Shown here piece after piece: positions 44,950 to 58,220 of a stretch of 64,000 nucleotides of DNA. How positions within the stretch are numbered: position 1 is the stretch's first letter; each line of letters opens with the position of its first letter. Position numbers and translations under genes: made by a program. The stretch lies in contig AP031355.1 of the NCBI GenBank assembly GCA_037833965.1, positions 12,983,501-13,047,500 on the forward strand, in the 5' to 3' direction. The notes beneath the pieces were generated by a model. The model saw nothing but the letters and a program-made list of their open reading frames with translations, had not been told where the DNA came from and did no database searches. This DNA is from Marchantia polymorpha subsp. ruderalis. Its lineage: Eukaryota; Streptophyta; Marchantiopsida; Marchantiales; Marchantiaceae.

Positions 44950-46150
44950 ATAAATAACTAAATAACTATTAAATAAATAACAAAATATACAAATTTTTAA
45001 AACTAAAAATTTTATTTAAGTTTATAATAAATTCTTTAAAAAAATTACTCTTCTACAAATGTGCCAAAGTACGAGTCACTTTTGTGTGAAAACTAAAGCT
45101 AAATAAGATGATTAAAGTTGCTCAAAGATGGATTATGATGGCATAAGTATTTCTTGTGCAATCCATCAAAACAATTGATGATGTATGGATTTTAAATTGA
45201 TTTTTTTATAAGATTTGTAACATGAAAGATAAATTTGTACTTTTTTTTAAGCCAAATAGACTGGTTCAAATGAAAATTGATCAATCCAAGAGATTTAATA
45301 ATGATATGTTAAAATTGAAATGTTTTATAAAATATAACATACATTCATACAAGTACTATTCATATCTAATGTGTGAAAATTTTTTCTCTCACTTTGAAAT
45401 GCTAGATTTAAAGAAATTTGAATGAAATTCTAAATGATGATGACAAGATTAAATTCAAAATACACAGCGACAACAATCTTTACACACTAGAGTTCTTATA
45501 GTTTGTGATGAAATTTATTTTAGTATATCTCAAATTGATATGATTATGTATAATAATCTAGGCCAAGACGTATGTGTAATAGGTACTTCAAATTCTTTGA
45601 TAATTGTACATATCATTTCATGAGTATGTACATAAAAACATTTGCAAACTCTTCAAAAACTTCATTCACTAAAAAGTTATACTATGTATAATCTATTAAT
45701 ACTTATTTACAGTTTATATTTATTCACACAAAAACAAGAGCTATTTACAACTTTGAAAAGCTAGAGTGCTCAAATTGATATCCATATTGTACACATAATG
45801 AGATATTACCAATATGGATAATGAAGAGAAGTATTTTTTGAAGATATTAAGGCTAAAGAAATAAAAAAACACTCATCATCTTATCACAATATATATTTTA
45901 CATCAATATTTTATTTTTTACTTTCTCAACCAAACAATTTCACGAACATGTACAATATGCTAAGCAAATCTCATTCACCATATAAATTAGATTGAAGTTA
46001 TCAAAACTTCAATGTTTTTTGTTACATTTTTTTCATTTAGTGTTATCTATTTTTTCACATCATTTTAATTGAAAAATAAACAAATGATTCATTGTAGTTG
46101 TTTGAAAAGTTATTTTATACAGTTTATCTCCTTGTACCTATGAAGAATAA
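44950..46150. other. AT-rich region without a recognised gene
   Basis: Strongly AT-rich. Short open frames such as plus 45222-45425 lack recognisable features. It probably contains more decayed retrotransposon sequence. Confidence 0.4.
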
Positions 46151-46159
46151 CAAAAAATT

Positions 46160-47770
46160 AAATCTTATGTTTAAGAGACTTTTTTGGATATGCTAGTGAT
46201 GTGAAAGATTTTAGACTATGATATTCAATACCAGTAAGGTTATTATCAAAAGAGATTATTGCACAATATCATATCGTTGAAAGATGGGATTTTTCTTAAC
46301 TTCTTTTACAAATAAGGATTAATCTTCATTAAAAAAAATTACTAAAGGAGGAGTTAATAATTAAAATTTTAATGATATGACACAAATTTAAGATCTAATA
46401 TGAATGGACAAAGAAAATATTTAAAAAGCAAAAATTAAGAAAAACAAGTTATTTCTTGTCAACTTCAATAAACCACATCACCAATAAAATTTGATCAAAT
46501 TTGTCTACTACGAGATCATCAAATTGTATGATAAGATACTTATAATGATGTATGAAAAAATGTATGTTGCTTTCATTAATAAATGATGGATTTATTTATT
46601 TATTTAAATCATGATTTTGAGATTTAGTATAAGATGACAATGTGTTAATCTCAGAAGAATGAGAACCTTTGTCCTATAAAGAAGCTCAAAAATTTGTCTA
46701 TAATCTTGACTAAAAGACTATTATGGAACTTGAGATGCAATTTTTGATTGATAAAAAAAGAGTAAGCAAGTGAAACTTCCAAAAAAAACCAACCTTTGAT
46801 TGATAGCAGTGGATGTATGAGTTGAAAAAAAAATCAAACATAGAATCTTCAAAATCAGATTGATGGTTAGAGTTTCCATACCCAAAAAAATTGTGGAGTA
46901 CAAAAACTTTTTATAACCCTTATGAAGTATGATAAAGTTTGATTAGAATATGCATTTGATAAATATTTATTGTGATTACAAATAATATGAATATAATCCC
47001 AGCAATTTTTATAAACATTTCAAAACAATCTATATGAAGGAATCAGTTTAGTTTGAAAACAACTGGCAACAAAATTTGGATTGTTGATTTGGATTGTAAA
47101 TAATATTATTAGATTGATTGAATCAACCTTATATGTAGTGAAATGAAAAATTGATTAATGCCATGAAAACACAATATTTATCCAAAGTATTAAATGATTC
47201 ATCTCTATATGAAGATTATTAATAATTAAATCATTAATTTCATTATTCAAGTACTTTAAGATAATGACATGTTCATCTTGGCACAAATTAATAGAGCGTA
47301 GAGATATGCAAGAATCAACAAAAAATATCATTCAAAAACAAGAGTTGACTAAATCTAGAAGTATATAAAAAATTTATATTCATGAAAATTTAAAGAAAAA
47401 AATACTATGATTAGATGAAGACAATTATGTTCAACGCCTATTACTAGCTATGTTCCGTTGAAAAATGTGTAACTCAATTTAAACCGGAAGCTAAAAATAT
47501 GACGATGCTAGAATCAATATGAAAAGAAGTTTGATTAAATAAATTTAATATTTAGATAGTAGTGAACAAAAAATTGTGAATCTTTATTGTCATAGTCCCA
47601 GTGTATTACAATTTGCTGCTAATCAAATGAATGATAATGGAATAAAACACATGGAATCAAATACTTTATAATAGTTTTATTTTTTAATAGTAATATTAAC
47701 TAGACAAATTGCTGATAAATTCAATCTAGCTGATGCTTTGAGAACAGGGTATTGCTTTAAAGAAATTTAA
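46160..47770 (+). mobile_element. Heavily decayed Ty1/copia pol remnant (RT and RNase H)
   Basis: Plus-strand traces in copia order. Near 46170: FGYASDVKDFRL (post-integrase block). Near 47020: NLYEGISLV-stop-KQLATKF, matching the common KSLYGLKQ-P-W RT segment. At about 47570-47650: VNLYCHSPSVLQFAANQMN then GIKHM, matching copia RNase H (CDSQSA...AANP...TKHI). Near 47715: RQIADKFNLADAL, the usual end of RNase H. Stops and frameshifts are dense and the base composition has drifted far toward A/T. Confidence 0.7.
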
Positions 47771-47779
47771 AATACATTG

Positions 47780-50590
47780 TGCTACTTAGCAAGTTTCACA
47801 TAAAAAGCACAAGTCAAATCATCAACAATTTTGTTACTTTTTGATATATTTTTAAATAACCATATTTTTCTTATTGCTGAATTTTAATTTTTTATATTTA
47901 ATTAGTAAATTAGGATTTTTTTCTATAATTTTAAGCAAATATATTATAAAGATGTAACAATCTATGATTGGTAAGAACTAAATTAGAAATTATTCAACAT
48001 CTATAATTGTCACCTTAGCACTGTGTGTGCTTGATAGGTAAAAGATAAATATGTTAATCGACAATGATATGTAAGCAATTTTTGTATTTATTTGATAAAA
48101 ATTGAGTGTGTTAGTTCAAAGCAACATGTCAACAATCATAGTGCTTGTTAAAATTATCCAACATGTCATCAATGAACTAAAAACGTAAAATATGGTGGGA
48201 TGAGATCTTATCTACTTTTAGTTGTTAATAAGATATCTATAAAACTTCATGTGTCATAATAAAAATTATGATTTTTGCAATGATATGATTAATTTTATAT
48301 TTTATAATATCAATATATGCAACACATTTTTATCACAAAACATCATCAATATAATTGAAACTATATATCATGAATGAAAAAAATAGCTTATATACAAAAT
48401 TTAACAATTTTCATGGTATTTCATTACATATAAAGAATAAATTTTAATGAATAATATTTTAAATTTTTTGTTTTTTTCAAATTGATATAATCTTTTTATT
48501 TCCCACTAGAAATCCAAAAATTTTATTGCATAAAATTCAAAAAATAGGTAAAATTTTAAATATCAATTGAATTATAGAAAAAATTTTTAAATTAGTACAA
48601 AGTTTCAAACTGGTGGATCGGTTGATGTTGATGAGTTTCATTTTTACGGTATTCACAAATTTTACCGAATAATCACTTTTTCTTTAGAAAATTGGATGCT
48701 TACAATAAGGATTAATTTTTTTTGAAATTTTAGGTTTTTTGTATTTTGAATTCATTAAAAATTTTATTATGATTTTTATATTGTTAAATTTGAATTTGAA
48801 TTTTGTTTTTGAATAGATCCTTCACTACATTCAAGCATATAATTATATCATATTATTATTTTTGCATTCTTATTAGTTTAAACAGTCATCAAACTATACT
48901 ATCTCCACATCATTCTAACAAGTGTGGGAGTATCTCAAAAGATTTCAAAAACGATGAAATGAATTCAAAACATATTTTCTCATTTAATTTTGTCCACATG
49001 AGATTGACCGATAGATGCCTATGATTCTATACTTGTGAGATCAGACGAATATAAATAAAACAAACAAGACAACATAAAGTCTAGTTCTTTCTAAATAAAT
49101 CAAAACAGACATAGTAGTATTCCGTATATAGTACAACTTACATAAACGCACCTCCGCAAATCATACAAATATTTAAGTATAGCCTAATCCCTTTTTTTTC
49201 TGGTACAAAATCTCTCTACAAGAATTATACTTTCATATAGTTCTGAAATTCAAGATAAGGCTATGCAAATCCTTAGGATCTTCATAATTCGTCTTTAGAG
49301 GAATCAAAGATTTATCTGTAATAATAGAATAAACCATCAAAACCACAATTGCAAGAAAATGAGTTTTCGATATTTTATTAGGGTTGAGGGTTTTCCACAT
49401 AGATTTCACCTGCTCTATATGTTACATATTTATATTAAAATAATTAAATAGGAAATAGAGTGTACTTTATGCGGAGGGTCTGTTGCACATAAGTAGATTG
49501 AAGTATTGTGTCTACATCTTCTTCTTTCTTTTTAGTACCCAATCAGTATGGACAAACCGCAAGGACCGAGCATTATGATTACATATAATCAACTTTTGCA
49601 GGTCAGGCAGTGTGACGGCTATACTCAGAGCTGAGAGCCGTCTAATATGACAGCTATCACCTGCTGTGGTATGGTGATCGCTACATATAGGATTCTTGTA
49701 TTTTTGTTTGCACATTGCCGTGAAATGTAACTCCTGTTTTCCATGGGTATATCTCTGAAGATGATTTCTTACCATTATGCCTTCAGTTATGGTAAATGGT
49801 AATAGATCAAGCCCAGGGAACCCAAAGGGTCAAAAGGCTGAAAAACACAAACAAAGAAATAAACACTTGAAGTCTCTATTTTCATGACCGTTCTCGAGGT
49901 CTGTATATCGGAACTTTATATCCGACGCGATGAAAACCGGCTCGAAACTGGAGTCTTGTTGCTCGACTTTAAAGACCATGTGTCACCGAAGTCATGTACT
50001 GCTCGTTAAGTCGCAGCTACAAATCTCGTGCAGTTTGACCCACGGATTTGCTGCCTAAAATTTAACTCAAAGCTTTTGTCTCTGATATGGTTTAGAGGAC
50101 AGTTGTACATGATATCACAGCACCGTTTGAGTACCCGGATATGTGCGAATAGTAGTGTAAATAATCTAAATGCTTAATCTACCTTTTGGGTTTGTACATT
50201 ACTTTCTATCAAGTACCAATAAAGACACGGTAATTCGGTGTACCTCGAGTGAAATATTGCTTGAATGGAGGGAAGACCATAAGTGTGCTACACCTTTTGA
50301 GAGCACTATCACTGATTATCAGTTCATGTTTTTGGTCCAGTAAAATAGAGCCCACGATCTACTCTATGAAGTACGGATAAATTTTCCATAGATGAAAATG
50401 TACCGTCTAGAATAATCAACAATCTCTCGATGTATTGTGTCTACAAAGAACTGTCCCTCGATGCTTGCATGGATGCATTGATTTTATGCCTAGTACACAT
50501 AGGAGGATCTGGAAATAAAACGAAATTATAGGGCATTTCAAACGCGTGGACATTTTTGGCAGAAAACCCAGCTTTTCATTATGTCAAGTC
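47780..50590. other. AT-rich then balanced DNA, no gene recognised
   Basis: AT-rich until about 49.4 kb, then balanced. No supported coding sequence or RNA gene. Confidence 0.4.
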
Positions 50591-50596
50591 AAGCAT

Positions 50597-51041
50597 GAAT
50601 CAAAACCCTTATGGTATCAATTCAAAGATTTTGAAGATGTTGAGCTAGAACTCAGTTAGAAAAAAACAAGTCAGTAGCCTACAGCAGGTGAATGAAATTC
50701 TATAGTTTCTCACCATCAAACAACTGGCTCAGTAAGGGTTGGACAAGTCTTCTCCTATAATTAAGCTACATAATTCGTGAATAATAGTTTTGACAATGAC
50801 AAGACGAAGCTTTGATGAATTTTTTTTCAGTCAATTTAAACTACACTCCACGTATTATGTAGCTTACTCATGAGGAAAGACTTGTCGAGCCTATAATGAG
50901 CCAGTTGTTTCATGATGAATTATCCAGTGAGAAACTATAAAGATTCATTTACCATCCTGTAGGCTCCTGGATTATTATTTTATCCAACAGAGTTCTAAAT
51001 TAACATCTTTAAAATATCTCAAGTGGATGCCATCAGGATTA
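50597..51041. repeat. Large imperfect inverted repeat (fold-back), arms about 185 bp
   Basis: The left arm 50597-50779 pairs with the right arm 50849-51041 around a 69-base loop. Matching blocks from outside in: CCCTTATGGTATC with its counterpart in GATGCCATCAGG; AAGATGTTGAGCTAGAACTC with GAGTTCTAAATTAACATCTT; GTAGCCTACAG with CTGTAGGC; CTATAGTTTCTCA with TGAGAAACTATA; AACAACTGGCTCA with TGAGCCAGTTGTT; GACAAGTCTT with AAGACTTGTC; AAGCTACATAAT with ATTATGTAGCTT. Identity is roughly 70-80% by eye. It may be a fold-back transposon, an inverted duplication, or a source of hairpin RNA. Confidence 0.85.
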
Positions 51042-51112
51042 ATATCTACAAGTAATCTTGAGAATGATGTTTACCTTTTCCCATTGTGATTCTATGGGAG
51101 GTTCAAGGGTCT

Positions 51113-51166
51113 AAGGTTTAACCCTAAACATTCAACCCTAAACAAACGCGGGATTCCTCCCGCGTT
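51113..51166. promoter_or_regulatory. Telo-box-like motifs next to a paired E2F-like palindrome
   Basis: Two AACCCTAAAC motifs (51119-51143), similar to the plant telo box and telomere unit, are followed by AACGCGGGA, loop TTCC, TCCCGCGTT (51145-51166). That palindrome presents TCCCGCG-type E2F sites in both orientations. In plants this pairing occurs in promoters of replication and ribosome genes. No coding gene was recognised beside it. Confidence 0.35.
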
Positions 51167-52329
51167 GGTTATCTCCCTCTAAGACTTAATGTTAATTCCC
51201 ATCCTCCTATCTATACTAATTTCTTTGGAATTTTTCTCGCTCGATTTTAACATATACACCATTCATATTGATCTACACAAAAAAAAAGAAGGTTATCAAT
51301 AATTTATCAAAACATATGGGATGTGAAACCCCATCGTTTCAAACTTGAGGTAAGTAGAAACTATCATATTGACTCCACTGGACTCAAACTGTTTGGTGAA
51401 CTTCGCCCATCTGAGATAGATGAGGGTTCACCTTTTCTGCCTAAGGCACTCACATTTCCTCTCACATGTAATTTGCCGGCAAGAAATTATTAGTGCTGTA
51501 TTATAGCAGTTCAGAGGCTCCAATTGTTTTCAGAAAGTTGGGTGAGCGGGGTGGGAATATCACATGCAAAGTTTTTACTAAGATGATCTTGAGACAATCC
51601 TATATAAAACACTCCCAGTGACTTGACAATGGATGGATTTTGATGATGTCTTAGTATCTTGGTGTTAAATGTACTCGACGTTATTTAGCATTCATGGTAC
51701 AGACTTCAGCCAGACATCCTGGATGAAACTGCAGTTGTTTTCCCTTTTATGGAGTTGCTTTTGTCATGGATCGCATGCTTACAGATCATCATTTTGTCAG
51801 TGTACCATGTTGTGAGTTGAGCATCATCCTTCCCGACTTAAGACATGATATAAAGAATATAAAAGTAAGAAGAGGTGATATCACATGGAGGTTACAAATC
51901 GTGTTGGGACCACATGATCCCAACTTCCCAAGTTTTTCTCTACCAAACTCGTTTGAAATGTTTAGGAACCACAAAATGCTCGTTGCTCTAACATATTTTG
52001 TCGCATCCTCTATATGTTATATGTCGTAGTTTCTTTGATCGCAGACCATCTCGTTTTCAAATTTTGGGAAACTAAATCAGCATTCTGTAACTAAAGGTGA
52101 AAACGTTCTCCATGAGACACTTGCCATAGCCTTGAAGTTTGTGCAATGAGTTGCCTATTCCGAGGCTCTTGACATAAAAGGTAGAGAATATGAGGAGATT
52201 ATCATATACATCATCAGAGTAAACCTGAGATTCTTACAGCTAGACACTAAGAATATGGCTGCAAAAACTAACGGTTTCTTTTGCAATAGATGACTGTGGA
52301 TCCTTGACAAAATTTCAATTTTGTTAAGG

Positions 52330-52371
52330 ATTGTTAACTTCTAAAGTGTGAACACTTTAGAAGCAAACAAT
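52330..52371. repeat. Short hairpin, 20-bp arms
   Basis: ATTGTTAACTTCTAAAGTGT, loop GA, ACACTTTAGAAGCAAACAAT: the inner 12 bp pair perfectly and 18 of 20 overall. Confidence 0.8.
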
Positions 52372-54502
52372 CACTCATTTGCCGTGGCACTGTCCAAAAC
52401 TTAGATTATCAACTTGCAAAGAAAATTTAGTGGAAACATAATGCTCTTAAGATGTCAAATCGAAGAGCAGGGAGTATAACCGTACTTTTATCAACTATAA
52501 CTTTAAAATTTTAACAAGAAGTTTCATATTCTTTGGCCATGAAACTACACATGTTTTAAGAAAGCCCCAGTAGATCAGCAAGAGCGTGTTATTTGTTGAG
52601 ACATTTCACTGCACTATACGTGGATATTTAGGGTTTCTTTGAACTAGTATTAAAACATTATTCTATGGCACTGACATAAGCTTGCTGCTTAAATTAAGAT
52701 ATTACAAAAATAATTTGAGCTTACTTAATGAAAAATTATATGATCAAATCAGATTAAATTGATGCGGATTCAATCAAATTTTATTAGAAATCACTCACAA
52801 TTAAAGAAGGAAAATTTCTGTGTTTAATAACAGAGAAATTTCTATTTCTCGAAATTATGGTAATTTTGATACAAATCATAGTCACATCTATGTGAAACAT
52901 GAGGAAAAACCTCATATAAATAAATATAATTATATTTTTAAAAATAAAAAAACTAATATATAAGTCTATCTATGAAAAGATAGTAATTTATTTTATTATG
53001 TTTTTGAAAAGTCTATAGTTGTTAGCTCTGTTTCGTCTTTCTGGAATTCGAGATACTTGAACTTTTATGCTAATAATATGCAGGCCAAAAATCATTGATA
53101 TGTTTCCACATCATCTAACAATAATTTTCATGGCACCAAACAGAATATGAACAGAGTATTTGATTTCATTTCCACCTTGAAGCTTATTTAAATGATAAAT
53201 GGTAAATGGTAAATGGTCAAATCACTAAAGGTCAAATCACTTATTGTTGTTCCAAAGTAGCACTGTCTTTACATCAAGAACATTTATTTGAGTAAATCAC
53301 GCAAAAATCTCTTGTTTAATGTAGAAGATCTTGGGAGTTTTACTGTCACCTAGATTAATGAGGGGATGAGAATGCTGTATTAAACAGTTTTAGGGTGAAG
53401 AAACAATCTCATCTATGTTCAACACAAAGTTTTGAACTTAGGACTTAGGGCATCCCATATTAAACGCTAGAGAAATTGTTAAGATACCATTTCTCCAAGA
53501 AAAGTTTTTATTGACAAACATGCCCATTTCTAGGTCAATCTGTTAATCTTTCGTCATGAAGCCGTCGTTTTTTTTTAAGAAAAGAAGGATCTCAATGTCT
53601 GAAGAAAGCGAGACGGGTCAATCTCACGGATGTAGCAACCCATAGCACACCTTTGGTGACCGCTAGTCCTTGGGGTCTGTTTGCAATTTCCTGGTTTTAC
53701 CGTTTGACCGCCTATATACTTCAAGGTAACGCTTATTAGATTTAGCTCGTAAATCCTAACTTCGCTGTTTCCTTCCTGCCTTCTTATGTTGCTGTTTGAG
53801 TACGATTTTCTGCACTCAAATTACCCCTCGAGAAAATGAAATTTAGATAAATGTGAATACTTTGGCAGTCTCGGTGCTTGAAATGCAGTCGTTGCTTTAA
53901 TGAGAAAATAGTCTCTCGGTTTAAAACGAAAAACCTTTGAAGTTCAGCATAAGTACGAACTTTACCACTTCCATGTGCCCCACTTCAATTTCTCGAGAGT
54001 TGAAACCTTTTCGACCTATGCATGAAAAGTTTCAGTAGGTCACATGAACCTTCACCGCAAATATTCAAATTTATGCTGTTTTCTAAAGGTCCACAGGAAA
54101 GCCCCTTGTAATTTCCTCAAATGTGATCCCTCCAAGACTCAGAACTCAACACTCCCTTCTGCTTTAACAAAAGAGTCCAACAACTATGTGCAGTCTCGTG
54201 AACGAACGTAATTGCCACATGGTCTCAGCCCATTTCAGGTGCATCCAGATCCATCTCTTTTTAAAATCCTTGAGTTTATCACAGTACGTTAGTTAAGGAT
54301 CTTTCCTCGTCGATCACAGAATTATCTGTGACCCACCTAGAGTTTTGTGGGCCTTTCATACCAAGAATTCAAGTTAATGCTTGTGCTTGTCTTCAATAAC
54401 TTCATATTTTACAGGAGTAAATCATGCGTATATAGTACATTTTGGAGAAATATACAGTATATGCCTTACACCACAAGATTTCTTGGTACGTAATATGATT
54501 CG

Positions 54503-54531
54503 GTCACATATATAATTCGTATATATGTGAC
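54503..54531. repeat. Short perfect hairpin, 12-bp arms
   Basis: GTCACATATATA, loop ATTCG, TATATATGTGAC. Confidence 0.8.
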
Positions 54532-54713
54532 TTCCAGTGACTAAATTCCTTCCATCCCAGCATAACTCATTGCATAGGAATCTTATTTCTTGGATCAACC
54601 CAATCGATGTATATGTCAAAGTCGTGGATCTTTGCTGCCAAGATCGACAAACAAGCATACGGCACTCCAAACTGCAAAGTATTTTGCATATTACCGCATC
54701 AAGTACTTTATAT

Positions 54714-54750
54714 TCTGAGAAACTGTGTGTACAACACACAGTTTCTCAGA
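54714..54750. repeat. Perfect hairpin, 17-bp arms
   Basis: TCTGAGAAACTGTGTGT, loop ACA, ACACACAGTTTCTCAGA, all 17 pairs matched. It lies 183 bp after the hairpin at 54503-54531. Confidence 0.9.
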
Positions 54751-54959
54751 CCTAAAGACCCATGCACTTGACTTGCTTACATCCTGCTTTACGTTCGTAC
54801 GGTTTACAGACAATTGCAACATGAAGCTTCAGTTTTTCCTTTCTTGCAATGTGGCAAACAGCTATATTATTATATACCAAACGATACAGTGTCGAATGGA
54901 AATGAGAAAGGTGGCTGTAAACTCTGCGCTCTGCTGAAAAGCACGAGTTGAATCTGAAA

Positions 54960-57250
54960 AGTACACGAGGTCAGTATGTCTTCGTCAGTGGCAAATGGTC
55001 ATGTAGATAGTGTTTAGTAGGAAAGTCCAGATGTTGTACTGAAGGTAAAAAATTTTGAACGGATCTAAAAACGATAAACCATCAAATTGTGGTAAGCATA
55101 GTTGGTATAGTAAGTCAGGAGTCGGTAGCCTTTCAAACACCTGGTTACATATCTTCTGGCTCTGTATCCTTCTGCTGATGCATCATAGTATCATATGCAA
55201 TAATAACTGTTTATTCAGCATGGAATTTAAAAGAGACGGCTGGAAAGATTCTTTTATACTTAGTTGAACTCTTAATCCCATACAACTAATAGCAGCTCAT
55301 GCTCCATTATCTTCTCCGGATTGTCAATCATTTATCTACTTGCTACAAAGGACTGAGGGTGTCAGAGACGGTGTGACGAATAATTTTCAAAAATTTCGTG
55401 CTCACTGATCGAAAAATCACCACTGTAGTTCACTGGAGAAACAGGAGTGGAGATCTGTGTCATACAAGAACAACAATGATGACACGACTTTTGTTCTCTT
55501 GAGAAGAGCAGTGGTTGCCTCCTTTTTGGCGTTTAAACCCTGCCTGCCTGATTGGAATGCACTTTGATACAACTATGGGCCCGTGGTTTATACAATATTC
55601 AGCCATGAGTAACTTGGGACTGTTTTTTAACAAGGTTATCTCTTCTTCTGCTTGGGATTCACGCACTTTACTGGAAAAACAACTGCCCGAAAAGTGTGCT
55701 ATCCAAGGTGTTCCATTCACAACTTGTCTAGAAAGTTCTTACGTAGTACCTTGCATTAGATATTCTATAAGGTGAAATCTTAGTGTTCTGTAAAGATATG
55801 CAATATAGAATTACTTTACTCCTTCCATTTCATCGCCTGTAGCTAGAGTCCTGGTACATAGACCTCAGCTCTGACCAGTCACTCTTTGCCAGTGGTCCCC
55901 AGTTTCTATCAGTTAACTCTTGCCTCCTGTCATTCCACCAGAGAGTAATCCTCTTCCTGCATTGATGGGTCGTGACACTGAAATTCTGACCGACGAAGTT
56001 CTTAGATTGTTCTCCGAGATAGTCATCTAGGGTCCGTTGTCCGTTGACATTCTGTCAAGTTGCTATGATAAAAACGCCTACCGTTACATTGTAGCTGCAT
56101 GAATCAAAGCGGATAGTGGAGTGGGCTACTCTCGCATAACCTCTAACGATCTCACAAGACCAGATAGTAACGCCACGGTACTCTTGTTCCCATGCTTTCC
56201 CAGCCCTGGAGGTCATCTCCCATCATGGAACCGGTCAACTTATGCTTGAACACGAAAATTTCCGAGGAACTCGTGTTGCTTTCCCTTCAGAGCTCTGGAA
56301 GTTCATCCATTTACGAAACCAATCAACAAATGCTAAGACATGAAAATCTTGTTTCAAAAGAATCTTACTAATTTGGATTGAGACTTCTACGTCAAAATAA
56401 TTTAGAAATAATGAAGTGGCAAGTTCCATCTTAGAGAACTGGATACTTTTTGTGGAAGAATCCTCCAAACAACCCTCACAACTGCTCCAAGAGGGACCAC
56501 AAAAGTTCCCGTTTTCTAGAGTCATTGGGACCCAAACCTAACTGTTAACATCATGTGAGTAGAGGAGATAACAGCATAGAACCCATAGTTCACACACTTT
56601 ATTTCTTTGACTGTTATTCTAGGAGATGAGAGTTTTTGACGCACTCTTATACCCTCCAGGTTTGCAATGCCATTTTTCTTGTTGCTGCGAATCTACAGTA
56701 AATGTTACATATTGTTGTTTAGATATTTCATCGGTAGATGATCTTTCTTTAGAGGAACAGGGTTGTGGACATATCAGTTTGTAGTCTGTTTAGGGTTATA
56801 GAGTTTATTTGCTCCGAGGAAGTGTTTGAGCGCAGTCTGTGCAAAGCGGGTATGCTACAGCATGTACAGACGGTGTTTGTTTTTATTTTTTTATCTTTTT
56901 TAAAGCCCGCAAGCAGGAGAGAGTAAACCCCAAAGAAGAAGAAGTAAATGTCAATACAGCTAGGGCTTGTCAGCAGACTGAAAAAGCCAAGGCATTGCAC
57001 CCGCCACCCTTTTTACTGGAGACGAACAAAAATATAAATTGCAAGAGCAGAACCGTCTAGTCTACTGAATTAATGTGGTTCGTGACATTGTACAGGGTAA
57101 ATCAGGTTGATTTTATGGAATTATAGTAAAGGAAAATTGCTCAACGGAACACCGATGATTGTGGCAGAGGTTTCCGGTTAAGTCACAGTGAGCAGGATGG
57201 AATACTTAAAAGCGGGCGAAAGCTTTAGAACAAAGATAATGGTTGTGACT
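54960..57250. other. Anonymous region
   Basis: Balanced composition. Short open frames (for example minus 56525-56235) lack recognisable domains. No repeats beyond those listed. Confidence 0.35.
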
Positions 57251-57258
57251 AGAACCCG

Positions 57259-57315
57259 GCCGGCGGTCGGGAACAGTGGCCAGGGTGGCAGTGTCAGGTT
57301 CCGACCGCAGCCGGC
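57259..57315. repeat. GC-rich inverted repeat in an AT-rich setting
   Basis: GCCGGCGGTCGGGAAC (57259-57274) pairs with GTTCCGACCGCAGCCGGC (57298-57315) apart from two unpaired bases. It stands out from the surrounding base composition and lies within a short open frame (57188-57418) of unknown meaning. Confidence 0.6.
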
Positions 57316-57749
57316 TGGGCCCGACTGTACGACCGTCATGTCAGAAAATCTTGGCCTTGAAGGACTTCTCGTAGTCTGCTCAACTTTAGGAATCCCAGGG
57401 TTCTTCTTACGCCGATAGGCTGTCGCTGGCCTAGATGGATGGTCTAATGCTCACAGGTTCGTGTACCAATTGGACCAATAGAGGAACGCTATTATAAAAA
57501 AACATTCACCGGTCGTGTGTGAGCATCCTTTGAGGAAAAGGGATCAGCCTACTAAGGAAGTAGATATGTTAAAGCTAGAAACCGCAATTAATACTTTCTA
57601 ATTTGAAATGAGTCCCTATAATGGTAGAGAATCCAGCTCAGTATAGGGAGTGTTCCATTGGCCGCCAACACAGTAGGAATTGGTGGGATTGAATGTACGG
57701 GACATCGATTCTGAAAGAGAAATCGGTTACTGGAGACGGATGGAATGAA

Positions 57750-57784
57750 CGCGAGACTACATAGAGACTCTATGTAGTTTCGCG
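57750..57784. repeat. Near-perfect hairpin, 17-bp arms
   Basis: CGCGAGACTACATAGAG, one-base loop, CTCTATGTAGTTTCGCG: 16 of 17 pairs. It lies directly at the left edge of the AT-rich inverted-repeat element that follows. Confidence 0.85.
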
Positions 57785-57789
57785 ATATT

Positions 57790-58220
57790 ATATTGTTCCG
57801 AATAATATTATTTGATATTATTTTTTTTTTCTAAAATACAATACAATATATTGGTATTGAGTTTCAAGACAATACAATATATTGGTATTGTAAATCAAAA
57901 AATACAATACATTACAATATCTAATATAAAAAATTAGACATTTTGAGACCATAGTTTGCCCATACTTCTCGGTCACATACTCTCCTATCAAGACTACTCC
58001 AAACAAACAAAACCCGATCGCGCCCCCTTGCACAGACGCCACATCACCTTTGTTCCCTGCCCCAAACAAACACCATTTCACCTTTCTTCCGCCAAGCAAC
58101 GATCTTATCAAACAAATTTCTCCTTGGAATAAACGGGTCAAATCAAGCAAATAATATTATTGATATTGTATTGAGCAACAATACAATATATTGTTGGACA
58201 AATATATTATTCCCAATCTC
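57790..58220. mobile_element. Candidate MITE-like element
   Basis: AT-rich ends with GAATAATAT in inverted relation (57797 onward and before 58220) enclose a more GC-rich core containing two CCAAACAAACA motifs. Internal copies of CAATACAATATATTGGTATTG occur in tandem at about 57840-57890, with a related form near 58170-58195. The size (about 430 bp), terminal symmetry and lack of coding capacity fit a miniature inverted-repeat element. Target-site duplications could not be fixed. Confidence 0.45.
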
